From NCBI GenBank assembly GCA_002481295.1, contig DLDU01000060.1, forward strand, positions 1-25,156: a stretch of DNA of 25,156 nt, read 5' to 3'. Below are positions 15,443 through 25,156 of this stretch, in pieces. The stretch's first letter is position 1. Each line of letters begins with the position of its first letter. The notes under the pieces are model-generated. The model worked only from the letters and a program-made list of their open reading frames with translations. It ran no database searches and was not told the DNA's origin. The position numbers and the translations under genes were made by a program. Source of the stretch: Prevotella sp. UBA7764. GTDB lineage: Bacteria; Bacteroidota; Bacteroidia; Bacteroidales; Bacteroidaceae.

Positions 15443-17597
15443 GGATGTGGAGCATGTCAACAATGCCCAGGGCATCCCTTGCGTACGCATCAAACTTGAC
15501 AAGGCCGTGGCTCCTACCGGTGAGGTGACTACCCACTCCGCCGAGAATGCCTACAGCAAGATCATGGCCTATGGCGGTGCCTCGCTCTTCCGCGACGATG
15601 TGGACAACCGCTATATGACAGAGGCAAAGAATGGAACATCTACATACACGGGGTCTGTGACAGGCATCAAAGGTCTCATTGACAAGGTCAGCGATGTAGA
15701 TGGTTATACCGAGGCGAACTTCCCCACAGGCAAGCGGGCTGCTGACTTCGACAGCGACGGCGACGGCATGCCAGACGTCTGGGAGAAGGCCAACGGCCTC
15801 AATCCCAACGATGCCAGCGATGCCAACACATACACATTGGACGCGAAAGGTTATTATACCAATCTTGAAGTCTACGCCAACTCTTTGGTCGAGGACATCA
15901 TGAAGGCTGAAAACAAGGATGCCATCACCAGCGTTGATGAGTATTATCCTTCTTGCACGAAGGCCGACGGACTGGATTATTATTCCGGCAGAATCGTAGA
16001 GCGGGTGACACCCTCTGACCCCAACACATCGTCAGAAACAAAAACCGAGAAGGCACTCTACTCCACAACCTTCACCGACTGGACAGATGCCAAGGCCAGC
16101 ACGACAGAAACGACGGTGACGCAATCAACGAAGTATAGCCATGAGACGCTCACCTTTTCCATCTTCGACACACAGATCTGTTCCACCAACCAAAACACGA
16201 CTAAGTTTCCCAACTGGACGGGCGGCTATCTGATGTGCAGCAAAAGCGCTGATCCTTACGTCATCACCTCTCCACTGGCCAGCATCACCCGTGTGCACTT
16301 TCGCCATGGAGCCACGGGCAGCAGTCGCGGATGGAAACTGGAAGTCAAGGGCGACGGCGATGCCGACTGGGTGGTACTGAGCAATTCCTATGCTACAACG
16401 GCACAGGGCACAGACGTCGAAGTGGATGTCAACCGCACCAACTGTCAACTGCGCTTCACCAATCTCAACGCTTCACAAAATGCTTATCTCTTCCAACTCG
16501 ACATCTACGGCAATGTGAGCACTGGCAATCAGCCTTCTCTCACCTCCTTTTCCGCCTACGGCAAGGAGTACACCGCAGAGGACTTTTTTACCGAAGACGC
16601 CAATGGCTACTATGAGGGCACTGTAGAGGTGAGCAAAAGGTCTGATATGGTCAGTGCCTCTAATGCCATCACCACCACTGTGGGCAATGGTACTATTGGC
16701 ACCATCACTTATAAAGAGGTATCCAGCGATGTCAACAGCAGCAAGCCAGCCTGCGATGTCACCATTCCCGTGACACTCGCCGCTACCGGAACCACCAAGA
16801 CCTATATCGTTCACTTCGTTTGGAAACCTGACTATTCCGTCATCTATCACGACACCGACGCCAAGGTGATCGCCAAGCAGGCTGTCGAGAAAGGCGACCC
16901 AATCAACAAACTCAACGACGGCACAGCTGTCACCGTACCCTCTGGCAGCAAGTTTCGTGGATGGCTCTTCAAAGCCGATGGTGAGGAAAAGGCAAATGCC
17001 GCCACCACTGTGAACGAGAAAGAGCTGAACCTCTACGCCTTGGTCACTGACATCGAAAACGATGAGCCCAACGAGCGTCATGCCTACAATCTCAAAGACA
17101 AATACTTCTATGCCGAGGATCACGAGGGCTTTCTGCCTCAGTCAGGCTACAGCTACAATGGCGCTCAGCATGGTTTTTATTTCAAGCCGGGCTCCATCAC
17201 GTTGCCTGTTACGGGCAATGCCATCGTCATCGTGGAAGCCTGCAAATATAGCAAGACGGCCTTGACACTCTCCGACTCCAAAGGCAACACTCTCGGAACC
17301 ATAGCCATCCCCACTGCCGACGGCACCCGCACTGCCATCCGATATACCGGTAAGGCTGATCATCTGTCGCTGTCTTTTCCCGACGGTGAGGTGTATCTCC
17401 ATGCTTTTACCGTCATCAACATGGGCAACGGCGACATTGCCAAGAACGATGAAGGCTACTACGTGGCTGATGCGGGCAGTGCCAACAGCCTGCTCAACAT
17501 CTTCGACATAATCGCTGCCTACGGTGACGCCTCCTCACGCACAAAAGTATTCCTGCCCAATGGTGTCTATGACTTGGGCAAGACTACCGAACAGTAG
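15402..17597 (+). pseudogene. Same broken gene: end of pectate lyase domain and middle domains
   Basis: This frame resumes with YTKDSLYAYGKDVEHV, then GEVTTHSAENAYSKIMAYGG and SLFRDDVDNRY, the usual C-terminal part of Bacteroidetes PL1 lyases, closed by a calcium-loop-like DSDGDGMPDVWEKANGLNPN (about 15747-15806). Beyond lie beta-rich domains of about 500 residues (16020-17440) that I cannot name; one may bind carbohydrate (LPQSGYSYNGAQHGFYFKPG). The segment then enters the start of the pectinesterase (SANSLLNIFDIIAAYGDASS, KVFLPNGVYDLG) and ends at TAG 17595-17597. There is no other stop in 2.2 kb, so the decay is recent. An ATG at 15285 opens the frame but lies in the wrong frame inside the lyase start, so it is probably not used. 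Confidence 0.8.
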
Positions 17598-18770
17598 TTA
17601 CCCATCGACAAGCTCTCACTCATCGGACAAAACACCGACAGCACCATCATCGTCACCGCACCGGATGCCTCCATCGAAGGTCTCGGCAAAGCTGATCTGT
17701 TTCTCAACACCAGGAAGGATCTCTATCTCCAGGATCTTACGTTGAAAAACGCGCTCGACTACTATGGCGCAGGGGCTGCCGGACGTGCCGCCGTATGGCA
17801 GGACCGTGGCGACCGCACCATCTTCCGCAATGTCAAGATACTCTCCTATCAGGATACCTACTACAGTCAGAACAATGCTATGCAGAGCTACTTCGAGGAT
17901 TGCGACATCCACGGCACTGTGGACTTCATCTGTGGTGGCGGTGACGTACGCTTCCAGCACACCACGCTCTCTCTCGAACCACGCAATGCCAAAGGCGAAG
18001 GCGGACGCACCATCACGGCTCCGACAACCACTACCAACTATGGCTATGTCTTCGACGACTGCTCCATCGTGGACTTGGCCAAGGGCAAGGGTGACTGGAA
18101 CTATGGCCGCACATGGCAAGGCAAACCCATTTGCGTGTTCCTCAACACCACCCTTGACGACAATGCCGCTGCCACCATCGTCTCCTCACGATGGACTCAG
18201 AAAGGTATGAACAACACCGACCCGAAGGACTTTGGCGAATACGGCACAAAGAATGCAGACGGACAGAACATCACTCCCGCCAGCAATGTCATCGCATCTT
18301 ATGGCGGCAATATCGAGACCATCCTCTCTGCCACGCAAGCCGCTGCCTATGACTACGACAAGATGTTCACCAACTGGGATCCCAAGGCTCTCGCCACACA
18401 GTTGACTGTTACGGGAGTCAAACTCTCCGCCGGCATCCTCTCATGGAATACAACCCAAGGTGCCACCGCCTACGCGGTCTTTACCGACGGCAAGTTGCTG
18501 GATTTCACCACCGCCACCAGCCTCTCTGTTGATGGTAAAGCCACGACCTACTCTGTCCGAGCTGCCAACGCCATGGGAGGCTTAGGCCCTGAAGCAACAG
18601 TGGTCATCACCAACAGCATCGCTGGCGACCTCTTCGAAAAGCCTTCCCAAACATATTACTATGCTCTCCAAGGCACTCGCCTGTCATCACCCCGTCAAGG
18701 TCTCAACATCCGCGTCCGCAACTACCAAGGTGCCGGATACAAAGCCGAGAAGATCATCGTGAAAAGGTGA
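17598..18770 (+). pseudogene. Same broken gene: CE8 pectinesterase domain
   Basis: In the same frame as the segment before it, and separated only by the TAG, the sequence continues LPIDKLSLIGQNTDSTIIVT and runs 390 codons to 18770. It is a family CE8 pectin methylesterase, a right-handed beta-helix that demethylates pectin so that pectate lyases can cut it. Catalytic motifs are present: YQDTYY (about 17847), DFICGGGD (about 17923; DFIFG is usual) and YGRTWQG (about 18103). The C-terminus has a fibronectin-like stretch and a tail (YYALQGTRLSSPRQGLNIRV to KIIVKR) like the ends of other secreted Prevotella enzymes. An ATG at 17742 could restart translation, but without a signal peptide and the first helix turns. 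Confidence 0.82.
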
Positions 18771-18897
18771 AAAGGTAAGAAGACCTGCAGATAAGCAAAA
18801 GGCTACATAACAAAACCCTTTTGCCGTATCGAATAATGATTTAGATATTGGTTGATCAGGATAATAAGGAATAAGGCTGGTTACATGCCTTCCTTCA

Positions 18898-18936
18898 AGA
18901 ATAGGCGAGTCTTCTCAGGCTTGCCTGTTCTTTATT
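18898..18936 (+). terminator. Possible terminator after the pectin gene
   Basis: AGAATAGGCGAG (18898-18909) pairs with CTTGCCTGTTCT (18920-18931) with one mismatch and one G-U pair, followed by TTATT. Another hairpin, GCAAAAGG/CCTTTTGC (18795-18824), lies nearer the stop codon but lacks a T-run. Confidence 0.5.
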
Positions 18937-19060
18937 AGTCCGTCTACAATGATAATATTCCCTTCTAACTAAATATTTATATGCCTGTCCGCTAATATCC
19001 CAAAGAGAGACGGTAGAGGGAAAATAGAAGGTCAGAGAAAACGGCAAAATGGAAGAGAGT
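18937..19060. other. Intergenic stretch with no recognised feature
   Basis: Between the pectin gene's likely terminator and the tracrRNA terminator there is purine-rich sequence (GAGAGACGG, AGAGGGAAAATAG, GGAAGAGAG) in which I see no gene, repeat or promoter match. Confidence 0.5.
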
Positions 19061-19136
19061 AAAAAAATGGGCGACTTGCGCCGCCCTAAAATGTTTTCAC
19101 AACGGAATCATCCTTATTGTGATTAGCAAAAAATTG
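19061..19136 (-). ncRNA. tracrRNA of the type II-C CRISPR-Cas system
   Basis: Transcribed leftward, away from cas9. Read on the minus strand: an anti-repeat with TTTTTTGCTAATCACAAT (pairing with a crRNA that begins GTTGTGATT-like); the nexus AATAAGGATGATTCCGTT (19118-19101), almost the same as AATAAGGCTAGTCCGTT of the Streptococcus pyogenes tracrRNA; then GTGAAAACATTTTA; and a terminator hairpin GGGCGG-CGCAAG-TCGCCC followed by A and seven T residues (down to 19061). The length is about 76 nt, with the 5' end estimated from the promoter. It directs crRNA maturation and holds the guide in Cas9. Confidence 0.85.
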
Positions 19137-19141
19137 TATGG

Positions 19142-19172
19142 CAAAGATAATAAAAAAATTGCTTCAATGCAA
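19142..19172 (-). promoter_or_regulatory. tracrRNA promoter
   Basis: The minus strand reads TTG (19172-19170), 20 bp, TATCTTTG (19149-19142), the same as for parA and the merR-type gene. It points away from cas9, and its -33 element lies at the very place where that of cas9 would be expected. Confidence 0.75.
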
Positions 19173-19192
19173 GTTCTTTAATATATTTTTTG

Positions 19193-19200
19193 TATTTTTG
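19193..19200 (+). promoter_or_regulatory. -7 element of the cas9 promoter
   Basis: TATTTTTG matches TAnnTTTG and lies 26 bp before the cas9 ATG, so the leader is only about 20 nt. The expected -33 site overlaps the tracrRNA promoter and is not a TTG on this strand. Confidence 0.55.
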
Positions 19201-19226
19201 CCTCCGAAACACAATCATATTCTAAC

Positions 19227-22200
19227 ATGAACAAGAAGATTATTGGACTTGACCTTGGAACTAATAGCATCGGCTGGGCTTTAGTCGAAAAGGATACAGA
19301 GCAAAACGATGGTAAAATCATTGATGCCGGTAGCCGTATCATACCAATGCCCCAAGATGCCATCAGCAAGTATGAAACCGGCAACTTACAGTCGGCGGCT
19401 TCTGTGCGCACCGATTATCGTGGCATGCGCCGTCTTTATGAGCGAGCCGAACTGCGCCGCTCACGTTTGTTACGCGTATTGAACATCTTAGGCTTTCTTC
19501 CAGAACATTATAGAGAAGCCATTGACTTTACCAACCACTTAGGTCAATTTAAAGACCACGGAGAGCCCTTGCTACCCTACAAGAGAAACGAGGAAGGAAA
19601 AAATGAATTTATCTTCAAAGACGCATTTCATGAGATGCTGGAAGATATGCGCACCCTTCACCCAGAACTTGTTGCCAACGGCAAAAAGATACCTTACGAC
19701 TGGACTATCTATTATCTGCGTAAAAAAGCACTATCGCAATCCATCAGCAAAGAAGAATTGGCTTGGATCATTCTCAACTTCAATACGAAACGCGGTTATT
19801 ATCAACTACGTGGGAAAGAAGAAGAGACCGCTACCAACGACAATCAAGTCTACGACGTGTTGGAAGTGTCTAATGTAGAAGAAACAGGGCCTAATAATAA
19901 GAAGAAAGGCTATAACTGGTATTTAATACATTTTACTAATGGGAAAGTACAAAACCGTACTTGGAAAGAAGCACCCTGTCACATCGGCGATAAAGTAGAG
20001 TGCATCATCACCTATCAGGTAAAGAAAGACGGTTCACCCAAACTTGACGAGAATGGTGAGCAACTCTACAAAATTACAGCTCCCGACCCCAATGACTGGA
20101 CACTGAGGAAAAAGCGCACAGAGTCCATCATCAACAATGAACATGTCACAGTAGGAGCATACATCTATGATCATTTGATGGAACATCCCGAAGACAAGAT
20201 ACGGGGAAAGTATGTGCATACCATTGAACGCAAATATTATAAAGAGGAGCTGCGGATCATTCTTGACAAACAGAAAGAGTATATACCCGAGTTGCGTGAC
20301 AAGGATCTACTGTCACAATGTATTTCTGAACTCTACCAAAATAACGAAGCGCACCGCAAGGCCTTGAATGACCAGGACTTCACACGCCTCTTCGTCGATG
20401 ATATTATTTTCTATCAGCGCCCTCTGAAGAGCAAGAAGAGTCTCATTGCCGACTGTCCTTTAGAGTTCTACCCTTATAGAGACAAAGATGGAGTTTGGAA
20501 GCATCGCCCTATCAAATGTACGCCACGCTCCAACCCTCTCTTTCAAGAATTTCGACTCTGGCAGTTTATACAAAATCTGAGAATCTTTCTTCGTGAGCAA
20601 AAGCAGGAGAATGGAAAGTTAAAGTTGGATGTAGATGTCACCAATCAGTTCCTTTCCACCCCCGAGGACTATTGCGACCTCTTCGACTGGATGAAACAGA
20701 AGAGCGACATCACACAGAAACAGTTACTGGCATATCCTGCCTTCCATCTTGGGAAAAAGGCAAAGGACTATCGATGGAATTATGTCGATGACGACAAGCA
20801 CACCTATCCTCTTTGCAGTACTCATCACGATATTTGTCAGGCACTGAAGAATGTTGATGGAGCGCCATCGCTCTCAACTGGGCAAGAGGAGAACCTCTGG
20901 CACATTCTCTACTCTGTCGACGACCGATATGAATTGGAAAAAGCTCTTTGTCACTTTGCAGAAAAGTGCAGTCTGGATAGCGAAAGCTTTGTCAACGCCT
21001 TCATGACGTTCAAACCATTTGATAACTCCTACGCCAGTTACTCCGAGAAAGCTATTAAAAAGATGTTACCCTTGATGCGTACCGGACGCTACTGGAACGT
21101 AGAAGGCATTGATTCACACACTTTACAGAGGATCGAACATCTGATCACAGGTGAAGCCGATGACAACATCAGCAATAGTGTACGTGAGAAATGTCAGGGA
21201 TTAGACCAGATAGAAAAATATCAGTTCCTGCCTGTATGGAAAGTCTGTTATGTGGTTTACAATCGCCACTCTGAAGCCATAGACACAGGACGTTGGTCAT
21301 CACCCGAAGACATTGACAACTATCTGAAGAGTGAACTACGTCAAGGTTCTCTCCGCAACCCAGTTGTGGAAAGCGTCTTGACAGAGTCTCTGCGTGTCGT
21401 GCGAGATGTTTGGAAACAATATGGTAAGCCTGAAGAGGTACATATTGAGATGGGGCGTGACCTGAAACAGAATAAAGCCCAACGCCAAAAGGCCAACAGT
21501 GCCATGCTTGCCAACCAACAAACCAACCTGCGTATCCGGTGCATGCTCCAGGAGTTTGCTGATCCAGATTTTCATATCGACAACGTCAGACCACAATCAC
21601 CCAGTCAGCAGGAGCTGCTCAAGATCTACGAACAAGGAGTGCTTGACAGCACCGACAACATCCCCGACGACATCCAGACCATCATTGACCACATTGGAGA
21701 CAAGAACAAAGGCGCAAGCAGAAGCGACATGCTGCGCTATAAACTTTGGCTGGAACAAAAGTATCAATCCCCCTACACAGGCCAGCCCATCTCTCTATCC
21801 CGGCTCTTTACATCGGAATACGAGATTGAGCATGTCATCCCCCAAGCACGATATTTCGATGATTCACTAAACAATAAAGTCATCTGCGAAACGGAGGTAA
21901 ATCGCGAAAAAGGCAGTATGCTCGCTTACGAATTCATCAAGTCCAAAGGCGGAATGATTGTAAAAGGTACTGGTGGGCGTCAATACAAGATCCTCGATAC
22001 TGTACAGTATGAGGAATTTGTCAAAAGCCACTATTCCTCCAACAAGCGCAAGATGCGCAACCTGCTGCTTGATGACATTCCTGACAGTTTCATCAGCAAG
22101 CAACTTAACGACACTCGTTATATGGCTCGTAAGGCTTTGGATATATTCTCACATCTTGTGAGAGAGGAATACAAAGACGATAGTGCCGTATCTAAGAATG

Positions 22201-23738
22201 TCATTGCCTGCAATGGAGCTATCACAGACCGGTTAAAGAAAGACTGGGGCTTAAATGATGTTTGGAACGACATCGTAGCTCCTCGCTTCGAACGCATGAA
22301 CGCCATTACTCACTCCACAGATTATGGACAGTGGACCAACAAAAAGGGTAAACGTTATTTTCAAATCAACATCCCATTGGCTCTCTCCAAGGGATTCAGC
22401 AAGAAACGCATAGACCATCGCCATCATGCCATGGATGCTATCGTCATTGCATGCACCACTCGCAACATCGTCAACTATCTCAACAATGCTTCAGGTGCAG
22501 ACACAGAGGCACGCCATGATTTAAGAAACGCTGTATGCTTCAAAAACAAGAACGTTGATGGCTGTGGCAACTACCAATGGACAATAAAAAAGCCTTGGTG
22601 TACATTCACACAGGATGCACACACTACTCTCGACCATACTGTCGTGAGTTTCAAGCAGAACAAAAGAATCATCACACAGACCTCCAACCGCTATTGGCAC
22701 TATAGCAACGGCAAAAAGGTTCTGGACCGACAAGTGAAAGGCGATCATAGGGCTATCAGAAAATCACTACACAAGGCAACCGTTTCCGGTGCTCTTTACA
22801 TGCCTGAGAAGAAAAAGGTAAAACTTAAAGTCGCACTGGAAGACATCAATGCCATTTGCAATGCAAAGGCCAGAAAAGAAATCCGACACATCATCAACGA
22901 CACGTATCATGGTCATGTGGACAACGCCACGCTTCTGAAATACTTCAAAGCGAGAGACTATCTGATCAATGGTATCAACTTCAACACGCTGGAAATAAGA
23001 ATCGTGCCAGCTCAGCCCAACTATACCGCATCAAGAGTGGCCCTTGACAGTACTTTCACCGAAAAAGATATTGAGAAGGTAACTGACACGGGCATACAGT
23101 CTATTCTCAAACGCCATCTGGAACACTATATCGATGACAAGGGTAAATGCGACTGTGCGGCAGCTTTCTCGCCAGAAGGAATTGCCGAGATGAATGAGCA
23201 TCTGACAGAGCTCAATGGCGGGAAACCCCATAAACCCATCTATAAAGTAAGGAAAAAAGAAACTATCGGATTAAAATTCAACGTAGGGGTAGCCGGCTTT
23301 AAGAATAAAAAGTTCGTAAAAGCGGACGAGGGTACGAACCTCTTCTATGCCGTATATACCGACAATGAAGGCAAGCGCTCTTTTGAGAGTATTCCACTCA
23401 ATATGGCAATTGAGAGAAAGAAAAACAAGATGGATGTTGCCCCTGCTATGAATGCCAAGGGCGACAAGTTGCTGTTTGTTCTCTCACCGGGCGATCTCGT
23501 CTACTTGCCCCAAGAAGGCGAACATGTTGCATTGCCTTTAGATGAAAGACGTATCTATAAAATGGTGTCATGCACAGAGGCTCGTAGCTATTTCGTTCCA
23601 TATAGTTCGGCATGTATGATTAGTGACAAGGTTGAATATGGTCCACAAAACAAGATGGAGCGTTCCTTAGATGGCATCATGGTAAAGACTACTTGTGTCA
23701 AACTGAAGATTGATCGCCTCGGGCACATCAGCATCTGA
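19227..23738 (+). CDS. cas9: CRISPR-associated endonuclease Cas9, type II-C
   Basis: Cas9 cuts both strands of DNA that matches the crRNA. All nuclease residues are present: RuvC-I Asp9 (IIGLDLGTNSIGWAL); arginine-rich bridge helix at about 60-85 (GMRRLYERAELRRSRLLR); RuvC-II Glu741 (VHIEMGRD); HNH His869 (EIEHVIPQ) and Asn892 (EVNREKG); RuvC-III His1067 and Asp1070 (RHHAMDA). The recognition lobe lies at about 90-700 and the PAM-interacting region beyond about 1150. At 1503 residues it belongs to the long Bacteroidetes II-C proteins and exceeds the S. pyogenes enzyme (1368). II-C is assigned because cas1 and cas2 follow directly and no csn2 or cas4 is seen. It is predicted active. The ATG at 19227 fits the promoter. 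Confidence 0.97.
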   Translation: MNKKIIGLDLGTNSIGWALVEKDTEQNDGKIIDAGSRIIPMPQDAISKYETGNLQSAASVRTDYRGMRRLYERAELRRSRLLRVLNILGFLPEHYREAIDFTNHLGQFKDHGEPLLPYKRNEEGKNEFIFKDAFHEMLEDMRTLHPELVANGKKIPYDWTIYYLRKKALSQSISKEELAWIILNFNTKRGYYQLRGKEEETATNDNQVYDVLEVSNVEETGPNNKKKGYNWYLIHFTNGKVQNRTWKEAPCHIGDKVECIITYQVKKDGSPKLDENGEQLYKITAPDPNDWTLRKKRTESIINNEHVTVGAYIYDHLMEHPEDKIRGKYVHTIERKYYKEELRIILDKQKEYIPELRDKDLLSQCISELYQNNEAHRKALNDQDFTRLFVDDIIFYQRPLKSKKSLIADCPLEFYPYRDKDGVWKHRPIKCTPRSNPLFQEFRLWQFIQNLRIFLREQKQENGKLKLDVDVTNQFLSTPEDYCDLFDWMKQKSDITQKQLLAYPAFHLGKKAKDYRWNYVDDDKHTYPLCSTHHDICQALKNVDGAPSLSTGQEENLWHILYSVDDRYELEKALCHFAEKCSLDSESFVNAFMTFKPFDNSYASYSEKAIKKMLPLMRTGRYWNVEGIDSHTLQRIEHLITGEADDNISNSVREKCQGLDQIEKYQFLPVWKVCYVVYNRHSEAIDTGRWSSPEDIDNYLKSELRQGSLRNPVVESVLTESLRVVRDVWKQYGKPEEVHIEMGRDLKQNKAQRQKANSAMLANQQTNLRIRCMLQEFADPDFHIDNVRPQSPSQQELLKIYEQGVLDSTDNIPDDIQTIIDHIGDKNKGASRSDMLRYKLWLEQKYQSPYTGQPISLSRLFTSEYEIEHVIPQARYFDDSLNNKVICETEVNREKGSMLAYEFIKSKGGMIVKGTGGRQYKILDTVQYEEFVKSHYSSNKRKMRNLLLDDIPDSFISKQLNDTRYMARKALDIFSHLVREEYKDDSAVSKNVIACNGAITDRLKKDWGLNDVWNDIVAPRFERMNAITHSTDYGQWTNKKGKRYFQINIPLALSKGFSKKRIDHRHHAMDAIVIACTTRNIVNYLNNASGADTEARHDLRNAVCFKNKNVDGCGNYQWTIKKPWCTFTQDAHTTLDHTVVSFKQNKRIITQTSNRYWHYSNGKKVLDRQVKGDHRAIRKSLHKATVSGALYMPEKKKVKLKVALEDINAICNAKARKEIRHIINDTYHGHVDNATLLKYFKARDYLINGINFNTLEIRIVPAQPNYTASRVALDSTFTEKDIEKVTDTGIQSILKRHLEHYIDDKGKCDCAAAFSPEGIAEMNEHLTELNGGKPHKPIYKVRKKETIGLKFNVGVAGFKNKKFVKADEGTNLFYAVYTDNEGKRSFESIPLNMAIERKKNKMDVAPAMNAKGDKLLFVLSPGDLVYLPQEGEHVALPLDERRIYKMVSCTEARSYFVPYSSACMISDKVEYGPQNKMERSLDGIMVKTTCVKLKIDRLGHISI

Positions 23739-23754
23739 ATAAAAAATACAGCCT

Positions 23755-25022
<1,268 letters not shown>

Positions 25023-25030
25023 AAATACAA

Positions 25031-25062
25031 AAGGGATTCCCACCCACAAGCGAGAATCCCTT
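25031..25062. terminator. Hairpin after cas2, possible two-way terminator
   Basis: AAGGGATTC (25031-25039) pairs perfectly with GAATCCCTT (25054-25062), a 9-bp stem with a 14-nt loop. On the plus strand it is followed by a pyrimidine-rich stretch; on the minus strand by TTGTATTTC directly after the TT that closes the stem. It could end the cas operon, an array transcript coming leftward, or both. Confidence 0.55.
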
Positions 25063-25136
25063 CCTTCATCAACTCCGCTTTTTCTTTTCTACTCTTTGTA
25101 TTAACTCTTTATTGTTCAACGCATTAAAACATTTGA

Positions 25137-25156
25137 GCTGTTGATGTCTCTGCAAA
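25137..25156 (-). CRISPR. Probable first 20 bp of the CRISPR array (cut by the window edge)
   Basis: The last 20 bases, GCTGTTGATGTCTCTGCAAA, resemble the reverse complement of a Bacteroidetes II-C repeat end: GCTGTT, ten bases, CAAA, as remembered for the Bacteroides fragilis repeat, which continues GATAC. Only one partial copy is visible, so the call rests on resemblance and position after cas2. Confidence 0.4.

Noticed and set aside
17595..17597. TAG read as an amino acid (amber recoding) in the pectin gene
   Set aside because: rel and cas2 in the same window end in TAG at the normal family length, so TAG is an ordinary stop here.
19119..19149. A solitary CRISPR repeat upstream of cas9
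   Set aside because: The resemblance to a repeat (ATTGTGATTAGC...) is explained by the anti-repeat of the tracrRNA, with nexus and terminator following on the minus strand.
19178..19411. 77-codon minus-strand frame across the cas9 start
   Set aside because: It lies over the cas9 RuvC-I codons and its promoter; this is a shadow frame.

Overview
The window looks like a chromosomal segment of a Bacteroidales bacterium, most likely a Prevotella/Segatella-type gut or oral anaerobe. The evidence is the set of gene families and their order (parA-parB-DUF5683 protein-lytic transglycosylase-rel, divergent from surE-lpxB), a pectate lyase/pectin esterase fusion typical of that group, a type II-C Cas9 of about 1500 residues, and promoters of the Bacteroidetes type (TTG, 20 bp, TAnnTTTG) in front of several genes.

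Left part (1-2710): an AT-rich accessory stretch. It holds a dispersed-repeat fragment; a two-gene toxin-antitoxin module on the minus strand (Panacea/SocA-like antitoxin followed by a GNAT-fold partner, overlapping by ATGA); and, upstream on the same strand, a specialised NusG-like gene with a structured leader that also encodes a 24-residue reading frame. A terminator separates the NusG-like gene from the toxin-antitoxin pair, which has its own promoter.

Core part (2850-14850): conserved housekeeping genes. On the minus strand, one promoter at about 9431-9461 probably serves parA, parB, a DUF5683 membrane protein, a LysM lytic transglycosylase and the ppGpp synthetase/hydrolase, ending at a strong terminator at 2846-2875. 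Divergently on the plus strand lie surE and lpxB. A small MerR regulator (minus) is divergent from alaS (plus), which ends at a perfect 11-bp terminator.

Pectin gene (15032-18770): one large secreted protein, signal peptide + PL1 pectate lyase + middle domains + CE8 pectinesterase, now broken twice: an out-of-frame internal deletion at about 15400 has removed most of the lyase beta-helix, and an in-frame TAG lies at 17595-17597 just before the esterase. The remaining frames are intact, so the damage looks recent.

Right part (19060-25156): a type II-C CRISPR-Cas locus. A tracrRNA with its own promoter is transcribed leftward, away from cas9; cas9, cas1 and cas2 follow on the plus strand in a tight operon. 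The last 20 bases look like the beginning of the CRISPR array read from the opposite strand, so the array itself is almost wholly outside the window. The adaptation genes (cas1, cas2), effector and guide RNA scaffold are all intact in sequence. No tRNA, rRNA or transposase gene was seen.
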